This document shows positions 41,476 to 50,470 of a DNA stretch of 64,000 nt, in pieces. The notes beneath the pieces are model-generated. The model was not told the origin of the DNA and ran no database searches. It saw only the letters and a program-made list of their open reading frames with translations. The stretch lies in NCBI GenBank assembly GCA_965197455.1, contig OZ240208.1:434001-498000 (forward strand), read 5' to 3'. The translations under genes and the position numbers were made by a program. Numbering within the stretch: position 1 is the stretch's first letter; every line of letters begins with the position of its first letter. The DNA comes from JAGWBD01 sp965197455. GTDB taxonomy: Bacteria > Chloroflexota > Anaerolineae > Aggregatilineales > Phototrophicaceae.

Positions 41476-42623
41476 TGGACGCCTGCCTGGCCCTTGAGGA
41501 TGGTCGCATCTTCCCGGGGACAGGCTTCGGAGTAGAAGGTGTCACGACCGGCGAACTGGTCTTTAACACCTCCATGACCGGCTACCAGGAAATTCTGACT
41601 GACCCCTCCTATTACCGGCAGATTGTAACCATGACCGTCACTCACGTCGGCAACACCGGCGTGAACCCCGAGGATGTTGAATCGGAACGGGTGTGGGTGT
41701 CCGGTTTCGTGGTGCGCGCGCTCAGCCCGGTCGTCAGCAGCTGGCGTGAACAGGGCGCGCTGGACGACTGGATGCGCGAGCAGGGCATTATCGGGATTTC
41801 GGGGGTGGCGACCCGGGCGCTGGTGCGGCACATCCGGGCGCAGGGAGTGATGCGCGCGGCGATCGCCAGCGGGCCAGCGGCGCGGGATGCAGCAGCATTG
41901 ATTGAGACAGCGCAGAACGCGGTGGATATGTCCGGCGCCAACCTGGTCGATGCGGTGACCACACTGGAGCCCTACAACTGGGTCGGGCACAGTGATCCGC
42001 AGTGGTATCGCGGGACACAGCACGAGGCCACCGGCCCGTTGATCGTGGCCCTGGATTTCGGCATCAAGCGCAACATCCTGCGCATGCTGGCAGACCGGGG
42101 GCTGAGGGTCACCGTGGTGCCTGCCTGCACCAGCGCAGCGGAGGTGCTCGCGCTGCAGCCGGACGGCGTGTTCCTCAGCAATGGCCCGGGCGACCCCGCC
42201 GCGGTGGAGTACGCCATCCGCACAGCGCGCGAACTGGTGGGCAAGGCACCGCTCTTTGGAATTTGCCTGGGACACCAGATACTGGCGCTGGCGCTGGGCG
42301 GCAAGACTGAAAAGATGTTCTTCGGGCATCGTGGCGGGAATCAACCGGTGCGCAACCTGCTGACCGGAGTCGTTGAAATCAGTTCCCACAATCATGGTTT
42401 CGCGGTGAGCGAGGACAGCCAGCTTTCCGGCGCGGAAGTGACGCACATCAACCTGAATGACAACAGTATCGAGGGAATTCGCGACGTCGAGCGAGGTGTC
42501 TTCAGTGTGCAATATCATCCGGAGGCTGCGCCTGGCCCGCACGATTCCCTGTATTTGTTTGACGAATTTGTGGCGAATGTACACAAGGGTCATGGTCAGG
42601 TCGGCGTTCCCGGGCCAGATTAA
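41475..42623 (+). CDS. carA: carbamoyl-phosphate synthase small subunit
   Basis: 382-aa glutaminase subunit that supplies ammonia to CarB. N-terminal CPSase_sm domain with LALEDGRIFPGTGFG and VVFNTSMTGYQEILTDPSY-like sequence (here ELVFNTSMTGYQEILTDPSY), and a C-terminal class I amidotransferase domain with GICLGHQILALALGG (nucleophile Cys) and QYHPEAAPGPHDS (His and Glu). Coupled to argJ through TGATG, so carbamoyl phosphate production is tied to arginine synthesis. Confidence 0.96.
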   Translation: MDACLALEDGRIFPGTGFGVEGVTTGELVFNTSMTGYQEILTDPSYYRQIVTMTVTHVGNTGVNPEDVESERVWVSGFVVRALSPVVSSWREQGALDDWMREQGIIGISGVATRALVRHIRAQGVMRAAIASGPAARDAAALIETAQNAVDMSGANLVDAVTTLEPYNWVGHSDPQWYRGTQHEATGPLIVALDFGIKRNILRMLADRGLRVTVVPACTSAAEVLALQPDGVFLSNGPGDPAAVEYAIRTARELVGKAPLFGICLGHQILALALGGKTEKMFFGHRGGNQPVRNLLTGVVEISSHNHGFAVSEDSQLSGAEVTHINLNDNSIEGIRDVERGVFSVQYHPEAAPGPHDSLYLFDEFVANVHKGHGQVGVPGPD

Positions 42624-42634
42624 ACGGGGAGACC

Positions 42635-45600
42635 ATGCCGGCGCGCAGGGACATCCACAGCATCATGGTGATCGGCTCCGGGCCGATCGTAATCGGGCAG
42701 GGCTGCGAGTTCGACTACAGCGGTGTGCAGGCCTGCAAGGCCTTGCGCGCAGAGGGCTACCGCATCATCCTGGTGAATTCCAACCCCGCCACCATCATGA
42801 CGGACCCGGAATTCGCCGACGCAACCTACGTCGAACCCCTAACCACCGAAATCTGTGAACGCATTCTCGAAATCGAACAACCCGACGCCATCCTGCCCAC
42901 AGTCGGTGGCCAGACGGCGCTCAACCTCGTGCTGGAACTGCGTGACAAGGGCATCCTGGACAAGTTAAAGGTGGAGTTGATCGGCGCCTCCACCGACAGC
43001 ATTGAACTGGCCGAAGACCGTCTGCTGTTCCGCAACGCCATGGATGAAATCGGGCTCCGTTCGCCCCGCAGCGAAGTGGTGGGCAACATCGACGACGCCC
43101 TGAAAGCGGCGGAAGTGCTGGGCTACCCGGTGCTGGTGCGCCCCTCCTTCACGCTCGGCGGCTCGGGCGGTGGCGTGGCCTACTCGGCGGCGGAGCTGCG
43201 CGAGGTGGTGGAGCGCGGCCTCAAGGAAAGCCCGGCGGACGAAGTGCTGGTTGACATGAGCCTGCTCGGCTGGAAGGAATATGAGCTGGAGGTCATGCGT
43301 GACTACAGCGGCAACTTCGTTGTCGTTTGTTCGATCGAGAATTTGGACCCGATGGGCGTGCACACCGGCGACAGCATCACGGTGGCGCCTGCCCAGACGC
43401 TGACCGACAAGGAGATGCAACGCCTGCGCGATATGGCCAGGGAGGTCTTGCAAAAGGTGGGCCTGGCCACCGGTGGTGCCAATGTGCAATTCGCGGTTAA
43501 CCCGGACGATGGCGAGGTGTATGTCATCGAAATGAACCCGCGCGTGTCACGCTCCTCGGCACTGGCCAGCAAGGCGACCGGCTTCCCGATCGCCAAACTC
43601 GCGGCGCTGCTCGCAGTTGGGTACCGCCTCGACGAGATTCCCAATGACATCACGCGCGAGACGCCGGCCAGCTTCGAGCCCTCACTCGACTATGTCGTGG
43701 TCAAGATTCCGCGCTGGAACTTTGAGAAATTCACCGGAGTTCGGCACGTTTTGGGCCCGCAAATGAAGGCGGTGGGCGAGGTGATGGCGATCGGCCGCAC
43801 CTTCCCCGAAGCCCTGCAGAAAGGCGTGCGCTCGCTGGACATTGGCGAGCCTGGCTTTGGCGGCAGCACGCAAGACGACGGCGAAGACCTGGGCGTTCCC
43901 ACAGCCCAGCGACTGTTCCGGGTGGCCGATGCGCTGAACCGCAATCAGTCTCTGCCGGACATTGCGCGTGAAACCGGCTTCGACCCATGGTATGTCCAGC
44001 AAATGATCGAGATGGTGCGGGCGCAGCAATCCATCACGGATCCGCCGGTGACTTTGGAGCAGTTGGGCCGGGAGACCTTTCTCAGGTTGCGCCGTCAGGG
44101 CTTTAGCGATGGCTGGCTGGCGCGTTTGCTGGGGGTGGATGAGCAGGCGTTGCGGCGCAGGCAAAAGGAACTGGGCGTACGCCCGACCTTCTATCGGGTC
44201 GATACCTGTGCCGCCGAATTTGAGGCGAAGACTCCCTATCTCTACTCCACCTGGGAGGTGGACGACGAAACCGAGCCCACCGACAGGCGCAAGGTGATCG
44301 TGCTGGGCGGCGGCCCCAACCGCATCGGCCAGGGAATTGAGTTCGACTATTGTTGTGTGCATGCCTGCTTCGCGCTGCGCGACATGGGCTACGAGACCAT
44401 CATGGTCAACTGCAATCCCGAGACCGTCAGCACGGATTACGACACGGCCGACCGGCTCTATTTTGAACCGCTGACCGCCGGCGACGTGCTCAACATCATT
44501 GACGCGGAGCAACCCGAAGGCATCCTGGTGCAGTTTGGTGGCCAAACGCCGCTGAACATCGCCGGAGCCTTGCATGAGGCTGGCGCGCCCATCATCGGCA
44601 CCCCCTTTGAGGCCATCGATCTGGCTGAGGACCGCGAACGTTTTGGCGCGCTGATGACGGCGCTGGACGTCAGGCAGCCGGCCGGCGCCACCGCCAACAC
44701 GTGCGACGAAGTCCTGGCAGTTGCGCATGAAATCGGATTTCCGGTGCTGGTGCGGCCCAGCTACGTGCTGGGAGGGCGCGGCATGGCGATCATCTTCGAC
44801 CAGACAGGTCTGGATGCCTGGTTGATCGAAAACCTTGACCTGGTCGGCTTGCCTCTGCTGATCGACAAGTTCCTCGAAGGGGCCCGGGAAGTGGACGTGG
44901 ACGCGCTCTGCGACGGCGAGCGGGTGACCATCGGCGGCATCATGCAACATATTGAAAATGCCGGGGTGCACAGCGGCGATTCGGCTTGCGTCTTGCCGGC
45001 CTGGAAGCTCGGCATGGTTGAGCTCGCGACCATCCGCGAGTACACGCAACGTATCGGGATGGCGCTTGGCGTGCTGGGCCTGTTCAATATTCAATTTGCC
45101 ATCCAGGACGATGACGTGTATGTGCTGGAGGCCAATCCACGCGCCAGCCGCACGGTGCCTTTCGTCAGCAAGGCCACCGGTGTCCCGCTGGCGCGGATCG
45201 CGGCGCAAATTGCCGCCGGCAAGACTCTGGTCGAGCTTGACTTTACAGAAGAGCCACATGTCGACGGCTTTTTCGTCAAGGAAGCCGTATTGCCCTTTCG
45301 CAAGTTTCCTGGCGCTGACGCGCGTCTCTCACCCGAGATGCGCTCCACCGGAGAGGTGATGGGGCACGCTTCCAACTTTGGCCACGCCTTTGTCAAGGCG
45401 CAGATCGCCACTGGCGCCAGCCTGCCGACGGAAGGCATGGTGGTCTTCAGCGTCAGCGATGAGGACAAGGGTGAAGTCGCTACTATTGCGCGAGATTTTC
45501 TGCGGATGGGCTTCGAGCTGGCCGCCACGGAGGGCACGGCGCGTATGCTGGAGTTGGTCGGCATCCCGGCTCGTACCGTACGCAAGGAGGGTGAGGAAAG

Positions 45601-45853
45601 CCCGAACGTGGTGGATCTGCTGCGCGCCGGGGAGATTGCGCTGGTGATCACCACCCCGACAGACCGTCAGAATCACAGTGACGGCTCGTTGATGCGCAGC
45701 TCCGCCTGGCAGTTTGGTGTGCCCATCATCACGACGCTCAATCAGGCGGCGGCTGCGGCGCGCGGCATCCGTGCCCTGAAGCAGGAACCGCTGCGGGTGC
45801 GCAGTCTGCAGACGCACCACGGCATACAGCCAGTCCAGCCGAAGCGTGTGTAA
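42635..45853 (+). CDS. carB: carbamoyl-phosphate synthase large subunit
   Basis: 1072-aa synthase made of two homologous ATP-grasp halves: the first starts MVIGSGPIVIGQGCEFDYSG, the second repeats it as VLGGGPNRIGQGIEFDYCCV at about residue 550. Both carry the PxSxxxGGxG ATP loops (LVRPSFTLGGSGGGVAYS and LVRPSYVLGGRGMAII). The C-terminal MGS-like allosteric domain starts near 935 (GMVVFSVSDEDKGEV). Length is normal. 11 nt after carA with GGGGAGA in front; likely end of the operon. Confidence 0.97.
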   Translation: MPARRDIHSIMVIGSGPIVIGQGCEFDYSGVQACKALRAEGYRIILVNSNPATIMTDPEFADATYVEPLTTEICERILEIEQPDAILPTVGGQTALNLVLELRDKGILDKLKVELIGASTDSIELAEDRLLFRNAMDEIGLRSPRSEVVGNIDDALKAAEVLGYPVLVRPSFTLGGSGGGVAYSAAELREVVERGLKESPADEVLVDMSLLGWKEYELEVMRDYSGNFVVVCSIENLDPMGVHTGDSITVAPAQTLTDKEMQRLRDMAREVLQKVGLATGGANVQFAVNPDDGEVYVIEMNPRVSRSSALASKATGFPIAKLAALLAVGYRLDEIPNDITRETPASFEPSLDYVVVKIPRWNFEKFTGVRHVLGPQMKAVGEVMAIGRTFPEALQKGVRSLDIGEPGFGGSTQDDGEDLGVPTAQRLFRVADALNRNQSLPDIARETGFDPWYVQQMIEMVRAQQSITDPPVTLEQLGRETFLRLRRQGFSDGWLARLLGVDEQALRRRQKELGVRPTFYRVDTCAAEFEAKTPYLYSTWEVDDETEPTDRRKVIVLGGGPNRIGQGIEFDYCCVHACFALRDMGYETIMVNCNPETVSTDYDTADRLYFEPLTAGDVLNIIDAEQPEGILVQFGGQTPLNIAGALHEAGAPIIGTPFEAIDLAEDRERFGALMTALDVRQPAGATANTCDEVLAVAHEIGFPVLVRPSYVLGGRGMAIIFDQTGLDAWLIENLDLVGLPLLIDKFLEGAREVDVDALCDGERVTIGGIMQHIENAGVHSGDSACVLPAWKLGMVELATIREYTQRIGMALGVLGLFNIQFAIQDDDVYVLEANPRASRTVPFVSKATGVPLARIAAQIAAGKTLVELDFTEEPHVDGFFVKEAVLPFRKFPGADARLSPEMRSTGEVMGHASNFGHAFVKAQIATGASLPTEGMVVFSVSDEDKGEVATIARDFLRMGFELAATEGTARMLELVGIPARTVRKEGEESPNVVDLLRAGEIALVITTPTDRQNHSDGSLMRSSAWQFGVPIITTLNQAAAAARGIRALKQEPLRVRSLQTHHGIQPVQPKRV

Positions 45854-45856
45854 GGT

Positions 45857-45895
45857 CTTCCAGTCCTGCAAGGATTGTGTCGCCCAGGCTGGAAG
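45857..45895 (+). terminator. hairpin after carB, possible terminator
   Basis: An 11-bp stem with one bulged base (CTTCCAG-t-CCTG 45857-45868 with CAGGCTGGAAG to 45895) starts right after the carB stop. It is followed only by TTGCATCTT, so termination may be weak or rho-assisted. Confidence 0.45.
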
Positions 45896-45957
45896 TTGCA
45901 TCTTCCCCTGTGTTAGACTGACAACAGCTATCAGCGCATCTGATGGACGGAGAATGA

Positions 45958-46518
45958 GTGACCGGGGATCATGAGCGCTACCTCAAGGAAGTCCTGATAA
46001 CCGAAGATGCGTTGCGGACGCGCATCGCCGAACTGGGAGGCGAAATCTCGTCCGACTACCTGGGTTGCCCCAATTTGTTGCTGGTCTGCGTGCTCAAGGG
46101 CGGGGTCATGTTTCTCGCGGACCTGATGCGCCACATCAACGTGCCGCATGCCATCGATTTTCTCGCGGTCTCCAGCTACGGCGTCGGCGCACGCAAATCC
46201 AGCGGCGAGGTCCGTATCGATATGGACCTGAGTTCCCAGATTGCTGGCCAGCACGTCCTCATCGTGGAAGACATCATCGACAGCGGACAAACGCTGCGCT
46301 ATGTGATGGACATGTTGCTGGCACGACGTCCCGCCAGCCTGAAGCTCTGCGCCCTGCTAAACAAGGCCTCGCGCCGCAGCGTCGACATTCCCGTCGACTA
46401 CACCGGCTTTATGATTGAGGACCGTTTCGTCTTCGGCTACGGCCTGGATCTGGACGAAAAATATCGCAATCTGCCTTTTGTCGGCGTGGTGGACCTGTCA
46501 GTCCTGGGCGATGCCTGA
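45958..46518 (+). CDS. hpt: hypoxanthine phosphoribosyltransferase
   Basis: 186-aa purine salvage enzyme making IMP and GMP from hypoxanthine or guanine and PRPP. Family marks: VCVLKGGVMFLADLMR, the flexible loop SSYGVGARKSSGEVRI, the PRPP motif LIVEDIIDSGQTL, and FVFGYGLDLDEKYRNLPFVG. Start is a GTG with ACGGAGAA upstream. Overlaps the next gene by 8 nt. Confidence 0.95.
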   Translation: MTGDHERYLKEVLITEDALRTRIAELGGEISSDYLGCPNLLLVCVLKGGVMFLADLMRHINVPHAIDFLAVSSYGVGARKSSGEVRIDMDLSSQIAGQHVLIVEDIIDSGQTLRYVMDMLLARRPASLKLCALLNKASRRSVDIPVDYTGFMIEDRFVFGYGLDLDEKYRNLPFVGVVDLSVLGDA

Positions 46519-47962
46519 ACCGGAGCCGCGCGAACCCTGGCGGCCGCTGTTGTGGCCGGAGCTTGTCCACCAGTTGCGACCCTTCGCTGTAGAATTCGGA
46601 CAGCCGGTTTACATCGTCGGGGGCGCGGTGCGCGATGCCCTTGCCGGGAGACCGGTGCACGACATTGACCTGGCGGTCGCGCAGGGTGGCATTCGCCTGG
46701 CCCGGCGCATCGCCAACGTGCTGGACGGTGACTTTTACGTGCTGGATCGCGAACGCGATGTGGCGCGGGCCCTGCTCGATAGCCCTGACGGCAAGATCAC
46801 TGTCGACGTCGCCAGCATGCGCGGCGCCAGTCTGCTGGCCGACCTGGCCGATCGTGATTTCACCATCAATGCAATGGCCGTCGAACTGGCCACAGACTGC
46901 ACCCTGATCATCGATCCCCTTGGCGGCGAGGCGGACTCGCGCGCGAAGGTCTTGCGTCAATGCGGCCCCACCTCCCTGCACGAAGATCCCCTGCGCGCCC
47001 TGCGGGCGCTGCGTTTGGCCGCCCAGTTTGGCCTGAAGCTGGAGCCGGAAACGCGCCTGGCCCTGCGCGCAGAGCGCGAGCGGCTGTTTGACAGTTCTGC
47101 AGAGCGGGTGCGGGATGAGTTCTGGCGCTTGCTGGCCCTGCCGCGGGTGGGCGCAGCGTTGCGCGCAGCCAGCGCCGTCGGGTTGCTGGAGCAGATTGTG
47201 CCGGAGACGGGTGAGCTGCAGACAGGGCCTGCGCAGGGCGACGTCTACCCGGACGCCTGGCAGGAAACCCTGGCCAGCCTCACAACTCTGCGGCAAATCG
47301 TCGCAGCCTTCGGGCCACGGCGCGGCGATCAGCACGGGGCGTCACTCGGCGTCGGGATGCTGGTTATGCAGCTGGATCGCTGGCGGCCACAGTTGCAGCA
47401 GCATTTGCAACACAGCTGGCCCAACGGCCGCCCGCACAGCGCCCTGCTCATGCTGGCGGCCATGTTCAGCGCGGCGGGCGCTGCTCCAGTCGCTGAGGAA
47501 CTCGCTGTGGCGCGCGCGCGCGCGCTGTGCCTGGCCAATGCCGAATGTGAGCGCCTGGGCGCAATACTGCGTTGGCAAGGCGAACCCGAGACCCTGACCG
47601 AGCCGACAGACCTGAACCTGTATCGCTTCTGGCGCAAGACTGGCGTGGCTGGTGTAGATGTTTGTCTGCTGGCTGCGGCCCGCTACCTGGGCGAGGCTGG
47701 CAGCCGACTTGACCAGGATGACTGGCTGTCCTTCGTCGAGCGTCTTTCACGGTTGCTGCAGGCCCACTTCGAACACGTGGACACGCCTGAGCCACTGCTG
47801 GACGGCAAGACGCTGATGCGCACGTTGAAGCTTTCGCCTGGCCCACAGGTGGGAGTCTTGCTTGAACAAATCCGCGAGGCTCAGGTCAGCGGCCAGGTGA
47901 AGACCCGGGCAGAAGCGCTGGCTGCCGCGCGCGCCTGGTTGGCAACGGGCGACGCGCCTTAA
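46511..47962 (+). CDS. tRNA nucleotidyltransferase / poly(A) polymerase family protein (CCA-adding type)
   Basis: 483-aa class II nucleotidyltransferase that adds or repairs the tRNA CCA end. Catalytic head: YIVGGAVRDALAGRPVHDIDLAV with the two Asp, then VDVASMRGASLLADLADRDFTINAMAVEL, and the LHEDPLRALRALRLAAQFGL motif. The C-terminal half (after about 230) is a helical HD-like region, but no intact HD motif is seen. Whether it adds CCA, only A, or poly(A) cannot be decided by eye. Start ATG at 46511, overlapping hpt. Its last 4 nt overlap the convergent rsmD. Confidence 0.88.
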   Translation: MPEPEPREPWRPLLWPELVHQLRPFAVEFGQPVYIVGGAVRDALAGRPVHDIDLAVAQGGIRLARRIANVLDGDFYVLDRERDVARALLDSPDGKITVDVASMRGASLLADLADRDFTINAMAVELATDCTLIIDPLGGEADSRAKVLRQCGPTSLHEDPLRALRALRLAAQFGLKLEPETRLALRAERERLFDSSAERVRDEFWRLLALPRVGAALRAASAVGLLEQIVPETGELQTGPAQGDVYPDAWQETLASLTTLRQIVAAFGPRRGDQHGASLGVGMLVMQLDRWRPQLQQHLQHSWPNGRPHSALLMLAAMFSAAGAAPVAEELAVARARALCLANAECERLGAILRWQGEPETLTEPTDLNLYRFWRKTGVAGVDVCLLAAARYLGEAGSRLDQDDWLSFVERLSRLLQAHFEHVDTPEPLLDGKTLMRTLKLSPGPQVGVLLEQIREAQVSGQVKTRAEALAAARAWLATGDAP

Positions 47963-48543
47963 GTCCGGGAACTGCTTTCAGAGTCTTCCTCAATCATCTG
48001 GAAATACCACAGCAGCGTGTTGCCGTAACGTCGCTCGTCAAAGGGCTCCAGACGCTTCAGCGTCAACACCTGCTTCTCCATGGGGTCAATCTGCGCGATG
48101 ACGAGCGTTTCCTCGTGAATCCAGCCGGGCCGTTCATCGATCAGCTGCAGGGATTGCAACCACAGCCCCTTGTATTGTGGCGGGGCGATGTAAATGAGAT
48201 CAAAGGCTTGTGGCGGTGCCGAGCGCAGCCAGGCGAGCACATCCGCGCGCTGCACCCTGGCGCGCTCGCTCACCTGGGCGAGCTGAAGGTTTTCGCGGAT
48301 GATGCGTAGCGCGCGCGGGTCGCGTTCGACCAGCAGCGCCTCCGCAGCGCCACGACTCAACGCCTCAATTGCAACGCTGCCGGTGCCGGCGTACAGATCC
48401 AGAAAGCGGGACTGCTGAACACGACGGCCCAGCTTGCTGAAGCAGGCTTCCTTCACCCGGTCCATTACGGGCCGCGAGCCTTCGCCCGGCACCAATTTCA
48501 GGCGCCGGCCCCTGGCCGTGCCGGAAATAACCCTGATCGACAT
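47959..48543 (-). CDS. rsmD: RsmD-family 16S rRNA methyltransferase
   Basis: 194-aa SAM-dependent methyltransferase, family role N2-methylation of G966 in 16S rRNA. N-terminal VISGTARGRRLKLVPGEGSRP and DRVKEACFSKLG, motif I FLDLYAGTGSVAIEALSRGA. Motif IV, normally DPPY, reads IAPPQYKG here, so the first catalytic Asp is Ala. This could be a lineage variant or altered activity. Start overlaps the UroD-like stop by one base (TGATG). Confidence 0.88.
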   Translation of the reverse strand: MSIRVISGTARGRRLKLVPGEGSRPVMDRVKEACFSKLGRRVQQSRFLDLYAGTGSVAIEALSRGAAEALLVERDPRALRIIRENLQLAQVSERARVQRADVLAWLRSAPPQAFDLIYIAPPQYKGLWLQSLQLIDERPGWIHEETLVIAQIDPMEKQVLTLKRLEPFDERRYGNTLLWYFQMIEEDSESSSRT

Positions 48544-49538
48544 CAGGCGACATTGCCGCCCGGTTCGACCGCCTGGCGCAGGGCATGCAGATTGGATTGT
48601 GGTGTGGTGACGAGCAGGGGAGAGCCGGGTGCAAGGATGAGCCGCCGAGCGCCGCAGAGTTGCAACGCTGTGCGCGCCTGATTCAGAATCGTGGCGGGCG
48701 TGCCGTCGTGCAGATGCTCCCTGGCGGCGAGACCGCCACAGGCAGCGCCAACGAGTTGGGAACGACCGGAGATCAGATCCGGTTGACCCGGCTGGTCTTC
48801 CCAGTTCACCGCCGCCAGTGTCAGCTCACCGGCCAGGCGGAACATTGGTGAGCTGGCGGGAAAGCTGGCCATGTTGAACCACCAGGTGCCTGGCAGGTTT
48901 CCCAGAATCACCTGGTCAAAGGCCCAGCCGAAAGTCCGGTATTCATCCATGGAGAGGATGTCATGGCTGGCGAGCGACAGTTCGTAACAGATGCCGGCCA
49001 GAGGCAGCGGACGCAATTCGTCAATGATCCGCAGCGTGCTGGAGGTCAGCATTTCGAGGCCTGCGCGCAAGCGCTCCGGGCTCATGCGCATATGCCGCAG
49101 CAAGCGGGTGCGTCCGGCCAGTTGGTCAGCCTGGGCAAGGGGAGAAGGAAGGGATATGAGCACGGGCGTATCATCGTCCAGCCCGGCGAGCACCAGACGC
49201 AGGGCCTGCAACTGTCGTCCAGCCACTCCGCGCAGGGGTGTCAGTGGCCGCAGACCGCTCCAGTCCAGCGAGCGCTGCACGACATGCCGGGTGACGTGGC
49301 GTGTCCCGTCGAGCGCGCCGCGCCATGCGTCCTGCAGGCCATGATCCATGGCCAGCCAGTTGCTGGCGGGCAGAATGCGCATGAAATCGAGGTCGTGCTT
49401 GCGCTGGAAATCAATCAGGACGCGCGCGAAATCCGCCGCGCGCTGGTCATCGCCTGGCCAGTGGCGCCAGAACGAAACCGGAGTACGATCCGTCGGCTCG
49501 CCAGCAAAGGTTCTGACGAGCCGCTCGCGTTTGTTCAC
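48543..49538 (-). CDS. uroporphyrinogen decarboxylase (URO-D) family protein
   Basis: 331-aa TIM-barrel protein. N-terminal MNKRERLVRTFAGEPTDRTPVSFWRHW is the usual opening of URO-D-like proteins, followed by DLDFMRILPASNW and a C-terminal LILAPGSPLLVTTPQSNLHALR, where the family recognises its substrate. It is more like the broad URO-D/corrinoid methyltransferase group than a true heme enzyme: no neighbouring heme genes, and the N-terminal Arg/Asp substrate motif of HemE is not evident. Coupled by overlap to the TPR gene upstream and rsmD downstream. Function open. Confidence 0.8.
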   Translation of the reverse strand: MNKRERLVRTFAGEPTDRTPVSFWRHWPGDDQRAADFARVLIDFQRKHDLDFMRILPASNWLAMDHGLQDAWRGALDGTRHVTRHVVQRSLDWSGLRPLTPLRGVAGRQLQALRLVLAGLDDDTPVLISLPSPLAQADQLAGRTRLLRHMRMSPERLRAGLEMLTSSTLRIIDELRPLPLAGICYELSLASHDILSMDEYRTFGWAFDQVILGNLPGTWWFNMASFPASSPMFRLAGELTLAAVNWEDQPGQPDLISGRSQLVGAACGGLAAREHLHDGTPATILNQARTALQLCGARRLILAPGSPLLVTTPQSNLHALRQAVEPGGNVA

Positions 49539-49876
49539 CCGCCGCCTTCGATTTCGCCGATTCTCTGGTTTAGCATGCGCGCGAGCATCGTCAGCCGGTC
49601 GTCTTCCGGAGTTTTTATGTGATCTTCATCGTCGCGCTTCTCGTCTTCGACCCGCTGCCCTTCTTCCACCAGCTGCAGTGCGCCGCGGAAGCTGAGCACG
49701 GCCTCTTCAGCCTTGCCAGCGGACCTTTGCGCAAGACCCAGCCCGTAGCGGGCATCTATATCCTGAGGGTGATCCCTGACAATCTGCGCGAAGGCGTCCA
49801 CTGCGTCGCCACTCTTGCCAACGCGCTGATTTTGCCATGCACGGCGTACCTGATCGTCAACGCTGCTACTTGCCAT
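49535..49876 (-). CDS. small TPR-repeat protein
   Basis: 113-aa protein with about one and a half tetratricopeptide repeats (AWQNQRVGKSGDAVDAFAQI and DIDARYGLGLAQRSAGKAEEAVLSF), followed by a highly charged Glu/Asp/Lys stretch. AGGAGGAG precedes MASSSVDD. First gene of a three-gene minus-strand operon; its stop overlaps the UroD-like start (ATGA). Probably a protein-binding adaptor, partner unknown. Confidence 0.75.
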   Translation of the reverse strand: MASSSVDDQVRRAWQNQRVGKSGDAVDAFAQIVRDHPQDIDARYGLGLAQRSAGKAEEAVLSFRGALQLVEEGQRVEDEKRDDEDHIKTPEDDRLTMLARMLNQRIGEIEGGG

Positions 49877-49959
49877 CTCGCTCCTCCTGCCCACTGTGAA
49901 GCGCCAGCCCGCAATTGTAGTTCGCGCATCACTGCAGGGCAAGTGACGCGCCGCCCTGC

Positions 49960-49988
49960 TTGAGTTTTGACCTGCCCGCTGCTATGGT
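49960..49988 (+). promoter_or_regulatory. promoter of the GNAT-GNAT-alaX run
   Basis: TTGAGT (49960-49965) and TATGGT (49983-49988), 17-bp spacer. The start codon at 50000 is only about 5 nt past the expected transcription start, so the first message may be nearly leaderless. Confidence 0.5.
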
Positions 49989-49999
49989 AGCCTGCACAG

Positions 50000-50470
50000 A
50001 TGGACGTCGAGATTCGCAGGGCCGTGCCGGAAGACTTGCCATCCATAGTCGCTCTCTGGCTGGAGAAGATGGCGCTGCAGCAAATTGGCGACCGACGTTT
50101 GCGGCTGGCGCCAGATGGCGCTGAAATGCGGGCTCACACGATGCGCAATTGGCTGCAGGATGAAAACTTCTGCCTTCTGGTCGCGCTGGCAAGGCAGCAG
50201 ACTGCCGGCTTCGTTGTCGGCTGCGAGCGTCCTGGGCAAGCAGGCTTGCTGCCGTTGCGCCAGGGGCATGTGCTGGAGCTGACAGTGGATCTGCACAGCG
50301 ACCTGAACGGGCTGGGTGGAAAATTGTGGGCTGCCCTGTGTGCATGGTTCCGGCAGCGCGGACTGCAGGAAATCATCGTGCATGTATCTGGCCGCCAGGC
50401 GGTGGAGCAAGCGTTCTGGCACAGCCTCGGCGCGACTGAAATGACCGGCTTGATGAGGGTTAAAGCGTGA
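50000..50470 (+). CDS. GNAT-like acetyltransferase
   Basis: 156-aa protein with a GNAT opening MDVEIRRAVPEDLPSIVALW and a strand ELTVDLHSDLNGLGGKLWAALCAWFRQRG where the acetyl-CoA loop would be (HSDLNGLGGKLW, which departs from the usual QxxGxG/A). The closing FWHSLGATEM is normal. The divergent loop leaves acetyl-CoA binding uncertain. Ends in a GTGA overlap with the next GNAT gene. Confidence 0.7.
   Translation: MDVEIRRAVPEDLPSIVALWLEKMALQQIGDRRLRLAPDGAEMRAHTMRNWLQDENFCLLVALARQQTAGFVVGCERPGQAGLLPLRQGHVLELTVDLHSDLNGLGGKLWAALCAWFRQRGLQEIIVHVSGRQAVEQAFWHSLGATEMTGLMRVKA

Noticed and set aside
43682..45259. A 525-codon open frame antisense to carB
   Set aside because: It is a shadow of GC-rich codon usage; its composition is Arg/His/Gln/Ala-rich with no recognisable motif, and the sense strand is an unmistakable CarB.
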